Shown here: piece by piece, positions 33,431-45,990 of the stretch
Layout of the letters: each line of letters starts with the position of its first letter
How positions within the stretch are numbered: the first letter of the stretch is position 1
From: Stenopsyche tienmushanensis
Lineage: Eukaryota; Arthropoda; Insecta; Trichoptera; Stenopsychidae
Assembly (NCBI GenBank): GCA_008973525.1
Contig: WACJ01000522.1
Location: 682,001-746,000, forward strand
Direction of reading: 5' to 3'
DNA length: 64,000 nucleotides
The notes under the pieces: model-generated
Databases searched by the model: none
What the model saw: the letters and a program-made list of their open reading frames with translations, nothing else
What the model was told of the DNA's origin: nothing
Made by a program: the position numbers and the translations under genes

Positions 33431-34283
33431 ACATAATTTACATTTTTGCACAGAATTGCGATTTTTAATTCCGGATGATGTATCAGCTGACTGCAACGAT
33501 CTCTGTCACCGTGTGTTCCGTTCGCTCGTTCGCCTTGCCACATGACCTGCCCTATTTGAAGATCGATGTGCCCTCCGTACAACTTTCGTTTAAATGCATC
33601 GTTAAAGTAAGTGTCCTATATGATTGGACGATTGACGTTTATGATGATTCTATAAGGCTTAACGAATGTCATAGTTGTTTCAAATGCCATTATAAATATG
33701 CATGTCAGAAACAATTTTATTGCCAATGATCTGCATTATGATTTATACTTAAATTAAATTAAAGCGATACTATTAATAAAAACATATTGTATGCTGCACG
33801 AGCGTAAATTTTCCATAATATAATCCTTCAAACTGTTTGGAATCTGGTATTTTTAATGGATATTTTGGCTTTCAAATTCGAAAGCTGGTTCGTTCATTTT
33901 TTTGGTTTTCCTACTGTGACTTATTTTTCTATTTGAGTTTTATATATGTATATAATTGATTTATGTGGCTTTCTACTATATAAAATGATTCGATCTTAGA
34001 AGACCATACCTGATGTTCTTCAACCGGATGAGGATAAATTCCATTATCATTTTAACGTTTATTATATTGTTATATCTATTTTGAAAAAAAAAATATATAG
34101 AAACACAAGTGATTTTTTGTATTTTCGTATATATGATTGTAAAACTTGGTTGGAAATTTAATTGAAACTTGATAATACAATAAAAAAGATTGTTAATAAT
34201 TAATAATTTGAAGCAAGCCATTGAAAATAAAGCGTTATGGACCGCTGCACGCAACATGTGCGGGCATACTCTCTCGTGATAAT

Positions 34284-34667
34284 TTAACCCTATCTATCGG
34301 ACCGGAAATCTCATCATACACTCGTACATCGATGGCAAAGTCGTGCCGTAAAGGTACCCCTACACGTCTATTAAGCTCTTTCAACAAAGATAAGATGACT
34401 TTCGTTCTTGTTGTCTTGAGAGCAGGCGTTTGTTTTGATAATTGAGATACTCGCATCATTCTTATCGATGACCAATTTTGTTATTCTCCCTCGATTGTTC
34501 TGGGGTGGCGTCATTGGCCTACTCCTTCAGAGCGTAAGTTGAACATTAAGAAATATTTCGAAGAAATTAATTAATTATCAAGCTTGTTACACGCCGCGGC
34601 AGAGCTGACCAAAAAGTGGATTTACATTAGAGCGTAGCGTGTATGTTCTCCGGTTTGAAAGGGTTAA
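34284..34667 (+). repeat. TTAA-flanked piggyBac-like MITE, complete copy
   Basis: Runs from TTAACCCTATCTATCGGACC to CTCCGGTTTGAAAGGGTTAA. Both ends start TTAACCCT when read inward, the pattern of piggyBac termini and their TTAA target. Interior blocks match 3664-4165 and, inverted, 45991-46285. A shorter element of related design (CCCGCAACATGTGCGGGCATAC) abuts it on both sides. ORFs on either strand are not convincing. Confidence 0.65.
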
Positions 34668-35059
34668 GTGCGCCCGCAACATGTGCGGGCATACTTATCA
34701 AATTATTAATATTTATTATTCAAACAAAATAGTGTATATATAAAGTGCAAGAACTTGAATTACAGTATACTTTATTTTTTATTAATTCTTGACAAACTTG
34801 CAACCGAGACGATAAGAAGAAGAAAGATATTCAATATAAATAGCAGTGAGATTTTCTTTTCTAAGCTGATTATGAAGCTCTGATCAAAGACCTTGCAAAA
34901 ATTAGTAGAAAACGATTAGGTCAGGCAGCAAGAAGGGCAGGTTTTATATTAGGTTTTATATCTTGCAAATTAGAATTTATTTTTGTGTCCAAAAACTGCT
35001 ACTGAAAATTCAAAGGGGAATAACATTTGCTAATTTTTTGGTGGTATTTCTCGCTGGAT
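34668..35059. other. AT-rich spacer
   Basis: No gene recognised. Confidence 0.3.
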
Positions 35060-35240
35060 TGGGTTTTGCGTTGTCGTGGTGCAAGAAGACGCTGTGTCAA
35101 TTGATGAGTTCTGAACGAATTTGATCTAATTCATCAATCAAAGACTTGGATTTGTCTCCACCAAATCTCGTAGATCGTTATTATCCAGTGTTTTAAGTCT
35201 CCCACGATCTAATTAATCCAGCAACGACAACACCTACGTA
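35060..35240 (-). mobile_element. Mariner N-terminal fragment
   Basis: Related to 36450-36740: the strings GTGGTGCAAGAAGACGCTGT, ATTGATGAGTTCTGAACGA and GATTTGTCTCCACCAAATCT line up with it. On the minus strand this covers the linker and second helix-turn-helix of a mariner transposase. Frame is lost. Confidence 0.5.
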
Positions 35241-35502
35241 CACACCGCAAATGATTTTACAGACATTAGAGGCAGATCGATCAGAACAAACTGAAAAGTG
35301 TTTGTATTATTGTAATGTATGTATTTTTGGAACTAGTCGATAAATATCGAAATAAATATTTTTCTTTCTGCTGTTTGTTGTTTGTTTTACCAAGACGACT
35401 GAAGAGTGCTGAAAATGTCCAAGGAGCGACGATGAGGTGCTTTCACCTCAGCTGTCAAATGGTGGTCGAGCGGGAGTAGGAGCGGGAGCCACGTGCTCCA
35501 AG

Positions 35503-35679
35503 AGTCAGTACGCTTCGAGCTGGCCGCCAGCGAGCACGCGAGTTCCTATCATGGATTATGACGCTTCCATCCAGTGAAAGTCCTCACTCAAGACTTCCAT
35601 GTCTTTCAGTGTTATCCAGTGTTACATTGCATACATATAATATTTGCAATTCGTTTGTCCATCTAGCAACGACGCTAAG
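35503..35679 (+). promoter_or_regulatory. Candidate transcription start and 5' UTR exon
   Basis: A GC-rich stretch with an arthropod-type initiator (AGTCAGTACG near 35503), preceded by an E-box-like CACGTG. A strong donor CTAAG then GTGAGA follows at 35680. The only early ATG (35550) gives an eight-codon frame, so this would be a non-coding first exon. No downstream exon was found; sequence to 40 kb is repeat debris. Confidence 0.28.
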
Positions 35680-36449
35680 GTGAGATCCATTGTGCGAATT
35701 GCTCCACGGCCACTACACGGTTTCGGTCATCTGAGCAAATTTTGAGAGCGTAAACCGAAAGAAATTGTGATGTAGATAAACAAGTCTTCTCCGAAGCAAT
35801 TAGGCAAACCCGTGTAAATTTTAATTGAATCCAAAGCGATGTCCGATATCGTTCCTCCGAGTTTCGGATCGTCGAAATCTTATCTTTGGACGCAGCGCCA
35901 AATCAGACTGACGGTTTGACGCGCGTCTTCGGAAATCGTGCCTTCCGACGAGGCAAGAAACGTCTGTTATTTTATAATAATTGCATCCTTTCTCGGTCTC
36001 GACTTTCTCTTTTCGATATCTTCCATGTCGATTTTAAGTATTGTCCGCTTTCACTCCAGTTCTTCGACGTAATTCGCCTCGACGTGAATTTTTCGGGACG
36101 TCTTGCACAATTCGACGCGACGCAATAGACGCTCGAGGCTTCCATGCATGTAATTATTATAATTAGCATGAGTCGTGTTTATCCACATATTTGAAAACCT
36201 TTTGGATCGTGATGGCGTTTGTGGTCTCATCATCTATTTTCGCACTGTTTTGGTCGGTGATTCTGGCAAATTTCCTCTGAATCGCTGCTTCGCAGAAAGT
36301 CGATTTATGGATGACATCTTGGCGACGTAAACATACGATTCATTCAATTTCTGACGATGGAAAATCTTCCCACGATTGGATTCATCTTGGACGCGATAGC
36401 CCTTTTTTAAATTTAAGTCGATGAAAATGTATTTCAATTTTTTGGATTG

Positions 36450-36740
36450 GTCTTAATGCTTCATCTTCTTTTATAACATAAAACTACACTAATTCGGGAA
36501 ACAAATGGTTTTTTGCTGAAGGGAGTCTTGCGTTATAGTGGTACAAGATGATGTTGTGTATATTGATGAATTCTGGATGAGTTTGATCGTCAATAAATAT
36601 CGATACACAGTTGAATGAATTGTTCCAAATCTTTCAGCTAATCCATCAACAGAAAGACCAGAATTTGTCTCAATCTCGTAGAACGTCGTTAACCAGCATT
36701 TTAGGCCTCCTACGAACAATCGAAATCTGGTAAACAACTT
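36450..36740 (-). mobile_element. Mariner transposase N-terminal fragment
   Basis: The minus-strand frame from about 36737 reads RFRLFVGGLKCWL, then ETNSGLSVDGLAERFGTIHS, then TVYRYLLTIKLIQ. This is the linker and second helix-turn-helix of mariner transposases (pattern GRP-S, L-ERF, HSTVxRxL). No catalytic domain follows. Confidence 0.6.
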
Positions 36741-37060
36741 TCTACACTTTCTGTGAAAATTCTACACTCTTATAAGCTTGAAATCTATACATTTGGGATC
36801 CATAATAGTGTCTCAAATAGGATCACCTTTGGCACTATGAAATAGAAACACGACATTGAAAATGTGCACGCATACTATTTCTGGATCGCTCATGGATGCT
36901 GAGTGCATACTCATCAAAGTGTTTGACACATGATCTGAAATATTGAATTTCTTTATGATGAAAATTAAAGATGTTTTAAAAGTATCTATTGATCTGAATA
37001 GAAATTGAATATAAATGCAGAAGTAGAATCTATAGAAATAAATATTTCTGCTAAAGTCCA

Positions 37061-37208
37061 TTAACACTTTCGTGGCCGGTGATGCATATGTTGCATCATC
37101 ACGGATTTGACCATTGACGGCCGTATGATGCCACATACGTCCATATACATCAGTAATCAATGAATACGGTGAATGAATTTTTATTTGATGCGGCCACGAT
37201 AGTGTTAA
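37061..37208. repeat. Small TTAA-flanked MITE
   Basis: TTAACACTTTCGTGGCCG at 37061 pairs with CGGCCACGATAGTGTTAA ending at 37208 (one mismatch within the arms). The 148-bp element has TTAA at both ends and an inner GATGCATATGTTGCATC palindrome. piggyBac-type non-autonomous element. Confidence 0.7.
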
Positions 37209-38739
37209 CATCATTGCTGTGCGTGCTTGATTAATCCTTCTTCCGTATAATGTTTGCAATTTATCAGAACAGTTTTAGCTAAAATACATGTCAAATCTGA
37301 TGGTAAAATATAGTTTCTGGATGCATAATAAATTTGAATTCATATATGTACTGCATTGGCGATCGAGTGTGAAATGTTAAGACAAACATCTTTGTTTCGA
37401 TCGATCTCAAAAGTACACATCGCGTCGTGCTCTTTTCATCAACGTTTTTTGTGCCAAGGTGTCCACTTTTAAATATCAACGCGTCGATTGACCATGTTTG
37501 GCGTATCGGTGAAATCATCTCGCGGATCTGTGATTTGTGATTTTCGTGTAAAACACCATAGAACACAATGAACAAGGTCCGAGACAAATCGGATCGTTGT
37601 CGGATGCTGCTGTGGCGTGGGCGTACGAGAAGTTGGACAGATCCGAGAGAAGCCATCGCGTGGTTTATTTGCTGAAAAGGGTGTAATCGAATTCATTGCA
37701 GGTCCGCTCGGTAGCCTAAATACATTTTTGTTGCGCCTAACGATACCGTTACACCGTTTCGCTTCTCTTACACAATTTCTATTTCTTTTTTTTGCTCATT
37801 TTCATTCGCCTTGCATCTTCCGTTAGTTACATAATGGCGAGAGTGACCGAAGCGATTTCGCAAACTGTTGAACTTTTCTCGTTCGGCGATCGTCTTCGGG
37901 TCGATTGCCATTCGAAGATGGCATAATTGGGTCACGTGCAGACGCTCCAAGTTCACTGTCATACTATTATGAATGATTCGCCTTGGTTTTAGCATTGTCC
38001 TGTAATTAGGCGAGCTAGCCGCAGATGCGTTTGGGAACCGCGGACGATCATGCAAAAAAATGTCCATCAATCTTCATCATACGTTTTCTCGCGGCGAGTT
38101 TCGATCGAGCTCTTTCGCCGACATCACTTCTATATGAGAGTCGATGACGCAAGGTGTCATTCGTTTATTTGTGTTCGTGTGCAATTAGTCCGCAAGATAA
38201 CTTCGTCAAATTATGCATTAACACATTTCATGCGGGAAGCTCGTATGTGTCTCAATTTCAGGCGCGCCAATCGCCGATTGATCTCTTTGAATCACTTAAC
38301 ATGTGCGTGCATACTCATCAAAGGGATACGAGTTGCTCTCGACTATCAAATACGAAAATTGGAAAACTATTGTTGAATATTCTTCGATATCCGCGATCGA
38401 ATCGATACAAGCCGAGATGATTCTCAATTTTGCTTCTATTTCTGACGTTGCATATTTTTGTTTGCCCGCTAAGCTACATTTGCTAAATCAATAAAGTTGA
38501 AAATAGACTGTCATTGATATTTTAAGAAAAATTCTGGCTTCATCGACGACGTCATACAACGGGACCGATATGGGCTCACTTGTTTAAACATTTACACAAG
38601 AAGCAATTCTTGCGCGTTTCTGAATATTGGAAATATTATAGTTGCATCTTCCAATTCTACTTTTCTAATTCGGCTAAATTTTACATACCGATTAGAAAAC
38701 ATGATTAATAAATCCCAATCCCGAATCAATATTATCCCC
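37209..38739. other. Repeat debris, no gene
   Basis: Several ORFs of 60-120 codons overlap on both strands, with no domain or family resemblance. At 38300-38330 a TTAA-family end (CATGTGCGTGCATACTCATC) recurs. Confidence 0.3.
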
Positions 38740-39112
38740 CATTTTCGTATAACACCATCAATGTGACTGATAAAATTCCTTTCTGCCGAGACACGGACCA
38801 AAAGTCGCAAAATTCCCGATTTCCCGACAAATTATTTATTTCCATCGCTGCAGATGAATACTTATATACTATAATATTGTGATGTGATTCGTAATTATAT
38901 TAGGGAGGAATACAAAAATTATGAACCCCGTATCTATTATATTTCATATCGATATTTCTATTATTAGAGTAGAGGTGTAGTAAATACATCACCGGTAGGT
39001 TAATACAAAAATTTGAAAAACATATATGTAGTGTATGTGTGTATACATAGATTAGACAGTTACTGTCCCTAGGCGTCGCCTAAGCTCGCTAATTAGTAGT
39101 TACGCCACTGTT
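38740..39112 (+). repeat. Repeat C, copy 1
   Basis: About 370 bp nearly identical to 47880-48252 in the same orientation, from ATTTTCGTATAACACCATCA through GATGAATACTTATATA to AGTTACGCCACTGTTT. A partial inverted match lies at 41880-41950. The end AAACAGTGGCGTAACTAC (read inward) looks like a DNA-transposon terminus. No ORF of note. Confidence 0.7.
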
Positions 39113-40919
39113 TACAACATTATGTAATAGATGCGCTATTTTTATATGGATACCTCTTTTTTGCGCGGTAGTCTGGTGCAAAAAGAGGATCGGTTGTATA
39201 AAAAAACGATAATAAAGCCAATTGAAACAAATTAAATTGTTGATGGCTTCTTCATGCAAATTGCATGATCAAGACGTTTAATTGCGCAATTCGTTTAAAG
39301 TTGATATATTGCAAATCCAATTTGATTGATAATTTGAAGCTCCATGATAAAATTATGTCAATGCAAGATGGTCTAATTCAAGGGCTTCGAACCATCGGTT
39401 TATGCAATTTGTACAAATTATTAATTTGCAGTTTATTTCTTTTCTTTGAGATCTTATGATCTTCCTCCTGTTCGTTGTTTAACATGCAATCATTCTCACG
39501 ATCAGCTAGGTATTCTTCCTTTAAGATATTTTTCGGATGGTTTCGTTGTTTTCTGATGTTATGAAGACTCTTCGCATGGTGGTCTCGAAAATATTGTCTA
39601 GCTTTTCTCAGCCTTATTTACACTGACCGTCGGACATCTTTGTTTTATTCCCTTTTCTTAAAATCGTTTAACCCAGAGTGTATTCTTAGAAAATTAGTCT
39701 GGTATCCCTGATTTATTTTGGTTGGGCGGAACTTTCCGCCTCCGGGTCGTTAAGTCGAACCTCATCAGCGTTACTGTTAAAATATCTTTATGCAAGAAGT
39801 TCTGGACGCTAATCGAGCAGATGAAGGCGTCTCCGATGACATGTTGAATGCGCACATAGTCCGTATGGTCTTCTAACGTCCATGCACGTTTTCTGAAATT
39901 ACAAAACAATTTTTTATTACTCGATGACCTTTATCGATTTGGAATGCTACGTAATCGTCGATATGATCGTGCTTATTTCACTGTTTGTCTAATTGAGCAT
40001 TTGATTGCTGCCCGTGAGCATTCGACGTTTTTCCCATCGATATAACAAACATTCTGACAAAATTTGAGAGTAAATAATCTGAGCATTTTTCAAAATGATT
40101 GTAATCGATGCCAATTTACGTTTGACCTAAAAATTTGTTATATTTGATAGTTGTAAATGGTCAGGAATTAGCATACTTCACGTCGTTGCCTAATTTCGAT
40201 TTCACTATCGTTCTGCACATAACAATAGTCAAATTAAAGGCTCGCTTATAAGGATCGATGCAAATTTGGCATTGCTTCTTCACCACGCTCCAATATCACG
40301 TCGTCGAAGCATCACGATCGATTTGAAGACCTGATGTAGAATATCAGAACATGAATTATCGTATCGATCGTTCTATATTGCGCTGGCCAATTAATTTGTG
40401 GCAAAAGACCACAGAGCTTCAAACCGGAACGAAACCGTAACCGAACCGATATTCTTACGCTTATAATTGACATCTTTTTTTTGGTACAAAACGATGATCA
40501 CGTACCATTTCGATAACTCAATCGTATTTGCCCAGAGATGTTCTGTTCGACAGATGGTAGAGTTCATTTGCAGGGTGCCCGAAGCGGTTATTATCGACCG
40601 ACGTCAGGTAGAGGTCTTAAACTGCGTCTTAAAATGTTGTGGATGAAGCAATTCAAAATATATGTCAAATCATATAATTACAACGATTTTCAAAATATAG
40701 AAACCATACGTTTTTGTTTTGTAAATTCGAATTGGATATTCGATAAGGCTGCCTTTTATCTTTGCGCGATAACCTTTCATCGTTTTCTCATGGCCACTTG
40801 CTGCTCCAAATTATTTTTTCCAGCGCTTAAAACTGAACCGAAAACCGGAAAAACCGTTATTTTTTCAGGAACTAAATCGGTTCGAAAATATCTACTATCT
40901 ACTCGAAGGCTAAACAATA
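39113..40919. other. Spacer, no gene
   Basis: No domain recognised in any ORF. Composition is less AT-rich than in the first 33 kb. Confidence 0.3.
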
Positions 40920-41583
40920 TTAGGTTGTACCATTAGTTTCTTTCGCAAATGAACACAGATCTAATCATAGCCATGGTTGAAGAAAACCCGCGATATACTG
41001 TTCGCGAAATAGCTAACAAGTTAGAAATTCCACGAACATCCGTCCATAATCATCTGACAAAATTGGGCTACATCAATCGTTCAGATGTGTGGCTTCCTCA
41101 TGAACTGACTGACTCAGATAAACTTCAGCGTATTTCAACATGCGATCTTCTTCTCCAACGACATAATAGCCAACCTTTTTTGAAGAGACTTGTCACTGGA
41201 GATGAAAGTTGGATACTCTATGAGAATATCCAACGTAAACGGTCTTGGACCAAGGGTACAGAAGCTTTAACTGTAGCTAAACCTGGTCTACACCCAAAAA
41301 ATGTTTTCTATGCATTTGGTGGGACTGGAAGGGGGTAGTTTATTATTCTTTACGTGGTAAAAAATTTAATTAAAAAAAATGAAATAAAAATGTACCTTGA
41401 TCAATATTTTGCCAACAAACCTGGGAAATTTTGGCAAGAAAACATTATGAGGCTTTCGGAGAGATGGAGAAAGGTAATAGAACAGAATGAATTATATATT
41501 ATTCAATAAATTTTGATGTAATACAAATTAATGTTTATTTTTTTCTTGATATGAAAACGAAAGAAACTTATGGGACACCCTAA
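40920..41583 (+). mobile_element. Internally deleted mariner element with both termini
   Basis: Terminal repeats TTAGGTTGTACCATTAGTTT (40920) and AAACTTATGGGACACCCTAA (ends 41583) are flanked by TA. From ATG 40949 a 129-codon ORF gives NPRYTVREIANKLEIPRTSV, then HNHLTKLGYI and VWLPHELTDSDKL. Next come LKRLVTGDESWILYENIQRK and VAKPGLHPKNVF. The frame is lost where the second catalytic block should be. Near 41400-41508 DQYFANKPGKFWQENIMRL then SERWRKVIEQNELYIIQ and a stop is the C-terminus. The middle of the catalytic core is deleted, so it cannot mobilise itself. Confidence 0.85.
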
Positions 41584-42641
41584 TACTTTAGCCTTTATGT
41601 TTATTATTTGATAAACAATCAATTCACAGCAAAAGTGAGCCAGGAATAAATCGGATATCTGGATTTAGAATTTATATCATATTCACAATGTTCAATGGAC
41701 GTTGAATCATTCGATTATCGTATGTTCAAAGCTTTGTAAAGTACCATAACGAATAAAGGATTCTTTGATGTCGATCAGATGCGAGAGCACATCGAATGCA
41801 AAATTTTACATAACATTGATTAATAACTTGATCCTTAATAGAGAGCTTCGTTAATATTTTCTGGACTATGATGTATTTATACAGTTCGAATCTAATAATG
41901 AGAATATCGATATGAAATATAATAAATACGGGGTTCAGAATTTCATATGGTGTATCAAATACATATCATCGTAGCGCATGGGTGTTTTTTATAGCACGGT
42001 ATGCATCCTCTCTCTGTATCACAGTAATTGAATTGAAAATTTAATCGTTGATGGCGGCGTCATTTTCCCGTCTGTTGAAAAAAATGTTATCGCCGTTGGG
42101 AAAAAAAAAATGTATCGGCAAGATGAAGAAACAAATTGCTACAAGATTTGTGACAACTCTTCCGATGCGATAATGAATTTGTGTTCTGTGATGTCCACCG
42201 TATAGATATTGGTATCTCGAAGAAAATGTTAAAAGTTCACGCATTATTTTCGAAACCACCGGAAGTATAAATCGATCTAACAGCATTTTAAACGGAATGT
42301 TCGAATAAAAGCTAAAAATACTTTGATGCGGAATGTGTGTTTTTGAATATGAGAGAGATGCGGCTTTGATTGTTTTGGACCAATTACGCTGTTGACGCAC
42401 ATAAACAAACACGTTTTACGTTCTTGTTTTACTTGGATATACCAAAAAACACATCAAACACAAATAACCCGGGATTGACTGGGAACGAAAAGAGAGCTCC
42501 TCGCTCCGGTTAATTTTTTTGGGAGTCGAAAATATTGACCCTTTACACTCGAAGAGTTTTCGCTTGGGCGAACTAGGAACCCCAGTATTTGAATGACTGT
42601 ACAAAAACAAATGTATACAAGTCATCATTATCATCATTAGT
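41584..42641. other. Repeat debris
   Basis: Holds an inverted piece of repeat C (41880-41950). Otherwise a 123-codon minus-strand ORF at 42041-42412 without recognisable features. Confidence 0.3.
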
Positions 42642-42740
42642 TTAACCCTTTCAAACCGGAGAACATACATGCTACGCTCTAATGTAAATCCACTTTTCTG
42701 TCAGCTCCGCCGCAGCATGTAACGAGCTTGATAATGAACC
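42642..42740 (-). repeat. TTAA-family MITE, one terminus
   Basis: TTAACCCTTTCAAACCGGAG then AACATACATGCTACGCTCTA matches, inverted, the right end of the copy at 34284-34667, and continues to GCATGTAACGAGCTTGATAA. A related piece (CGATGTACGAGTGTATGATG) lies at 42987-43006. Confidence 0.6.
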
Positions 42741-45430
42741 AGGCTCAATAAATGTTTATTTTAATAAAATAAAAATATATATGTGATTCTAAGAAGACCA
42801 CCAGCGATCTAAGAAGACCCCATATTTGATGATTTTCTATTTTGTACTCGGAAATTTAATTGAAACGTGACAAGAATAAAAGGGATCGTAAATGCAATGT
42901 TCGAACTAATGATTAGAATAAATTTTAATATTAGAAATAGAAGCACGGCATGTGTATGGGGTAACTTTACAGAACGATCTTACCATCGATGTACGAGTGT
43001 ATGATGTGACGCAAGATACCGTCTCTGTCTCCGATTCACTAATCTCCGCACTCAATGTGCGAGAATGCTCATTCTGTATCACTCGAGTCCGAGCGCATAT
43101 ATGCGCGATTACTAATCAACGGGTTAAGCAGCGATGGAGTACACATTCATTTAATTGTACAGTAAGTTTATTGTATTGTAAAGGTTTTTGATTGATATTT
43201 CGCAAATCTATTCGCTCGACCGCATGACTCGTGGCTCTATGAGTCGTTTATTGATATTTTGCAAAATGAAAAAGTAGCATTCGTTAAATACCCACTTCTG
43301 TGCTGGACGACGATGTGGGCGGGTGGAAGGTGGTTGAGTCTTGAGAACCTGACGCTTGGAAGACGACGTCGTCGTCGGAGCTGGACGGTGCGCGTCAAGT
43401 GTAGGTGAAATGGGCGGCGGTGTTCGGTCGTTGCCCCGTTCAAATGGGCACCCACGGCGCAACACTTTTCCCGAACCTTTCCAAACCCATTCCTAATTAT
43501 CGACATTTTCCAAAACGCATTGTGCAACTACTTGATAATTACCGCTCGCATATATTGTAAGTCGTTTTAAATTGTTTTTTGATGAGATATTGCCTCAGCG
43601 TCGTTACGATTAAACAATCGATGGGGACATTGTTTTGAATATAATGACAAAAATTATGAATTATTTCGGATAATAGATTTTTGTATTTGAAAAAATTGCG
43701 TCATTTGAGTATTTTTTAACCTCAGCGGCAGAAGAGGACACTCAAATGACGTAACAAAAATATTGTTTGTGTACACAATTTGTTATGCGAGACGTTTAGC
43801 GTATGGCGCATATTAGATGCTTACAAGGAGCATCACCAAAACGCCGGCAGTCATTCCGCGTCCGTGAGTCTGATAGGAGACTCGAAATATCGAAAAGAGG
43901 TACATTTGAATTCTTAATTTACCTCTTTTTTTAGCATAATTAAAATATGTGAAAGCACTTCAATAAATAGAATAGAAACTTTCTTTCTTTGTATGCACAG
44001 CGCGTAATTATATCCAATTCAAAAAGAGAATATTTTTTGTGCTGTCAATGAAGCTAGGTATGCATTTCGTCGCTCGTTTTTATTGTGCGTGCGGTACCCA
44101 TCCTACACCATAGCACCCATCCTATTCGTTTTCTTGATGAATTTTTAATGTGTTTGTTTGCTCAGTGGTTCACGGTGATCGCAGTCTTTGCGTCGATTGT
44201 TTGCTGTGGATCTGACTCTCAATGTTCTCGGTTCATCCCTTAAGCCCCGTCACTGTGTCTGGGCACAAACTTAGGTAAAAATATCTCGAAATACGTGAAT
44301 ACTCTTTGGTCCCTTCTAATATCAAATTTATTATGATTGACGGTTCTTTTCTTCGCTATCTTTTTTAGCTGGTCTAGTTTACACAACATATGTTTTCTGT
44401 TTTGGTCGATCTTCTAGAAACCGGTCGCTTCAGCAGATTTCTTTAAAATTGTAAGTGTCCGTAATTGATTTTCACACCGGGGTCGACGTCTCTCGGCAGC
44501 ATTTCAACGTGGACATGAGCGTACTGCGCTCTAGGGTATAATTTGGAAACTTTTCAATCGATGACCTTATCTTTGCAAATCGACGTGAACTCGAGCAGTT
44601 TGGCTTGGATTTTTTTGCTCTTGCCAAACTTGTGCATAATTTCGGACGTCGATTGTCATGAGAACTGCGCGTAGAAAATTCACAAAGCCAAAATTGATTC
44701 GGAGCTGGAATCCGACAGTAATTATATGTCGATTATGGGCACAGGCAAGACACTTTCTTTATAAATCTTCGTCGGGTGATTTACTTTCATCTTAAGATAA
44801 ATAGTCGCTCGTGACTTTCTCTCCGCTCGCTTTGTCCTGCGCTAATCGCAACGACCGCAGCTTATTTCTTTTCTTTTTCAATTGTCGACGTCTTCCTTTT
44901 GATTAATAAAAGCGCCTCTAATAAACGAACGAATAATTCTTCGCTTTCTGAAGCTCGAATCAGCTAGTCGGGACGGTCGGGTGGGTTCGAAGCCGACTTT
45001 GCACGAAGCTCGACTAACGGTGCTTCAGTTAGATTCGCATCCGGAAGGATGTATCTTCGCCTCCGTCGGGTGCAGACTTTTGAACTTGCGACGGACTTGG
45101 AATTGCCCATCGTTCTTGCTTAACTGTACATCGACATGTTGTTCGCCGACGTTGCGCAACGATGGCGATTTGGGTCTTATGAAATAATCGTCCGAATCGA
45201 CTAAATTATGATATGAGTTACGGCTAACCCGCAAAAAAAAAAAATATGGCGCTTATTTTGAACTCGATCAGAACGAAAGGTGTGCCATATTGCCGGAGAT
45301 GGTGTGATGCTGTAATGACACAAATCATTATTTTTTTTTAAGAAACCGGTCTAAAAATGTTAACGACAACGTGACAGCTGACTGTTAATTTGGTTCAAAT
45401 CATGACCTAATCAGGCACTTGATATTATTT
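42741..45430. other. Repeat debris and unassigned ORFs
   Basis: No gene I can support. A Pro/Thr/Ser-rich minus-strand frame at 43208-43465 (HRPAPTTTSSSKRQVLKTQP) ends at a possible donor (AAGTGG then GTATTT near 43290). It could be an exon but is isolated. A 12-bp inverted repeat (CGTCATTTGAGT with ACTCAAATGACG) flanks 43690-43753. Confidence 0.25.
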
Positions 45431-45436
45431 GACATT

Positions 45437-45533
45437 GTAAATAAAGCGCTATTGAGCGCAACGTGTGCGTGGATACTCTCCCTGGATCACTCGAGTACGC
45501 CCTCAACATCTGAGCGCACACTCATCAAAGTGT
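45437..45533. repeat. Short TTAA-family repeat
   Basis: GCAACGTGTGCGTGGATACT, GGATCACTCGAGTACGC and GAGCGCACACTCATCAAAG recur in varied form at 49550-49603, 36865-36925, 38300 and 47690. Inverted halves and a TCAAAGTGTTAA or TCAAAGGGTTAA end fit a piggyBac-like MITE. Confidence 0.5.
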
Positions 45534-45990
45534 TAATAGGAAAGGCTTACATACTTCTCAATTATTATATTCGTAAATATATTCAACTAACAGTTAATTA
45601 ACGAAGAACGAGATTCGCAAGATAACAAACACCGTTCCGGTCGCACGTACCAACATATCGAATGAATGCTATGATATGAATTATTTTGCTGCTAATCACA
45701 TCACATTTTTTACATGGATATTATGATAATGGTGTCATATGTGCTTCCGTGCGGATGCTCGATAAACGATATAATCCAAAGCTAAATAAATACAAAATAG
45801 AATAGTCTATTTACTTAGCAAATTATCGATATATGAACTTTGGGCATACCCGAGTAAACTGATTATTAAATAAATATTTTGTTCGATTGTATGCTTATCG
45901 TTCAAAAACTCTATTATTAACTCTTTGCACTCGACGGCTTATCCGCTCGAGTGAACTAGTAAATTGAAATTTTTTAGCAAGTATCTTACA

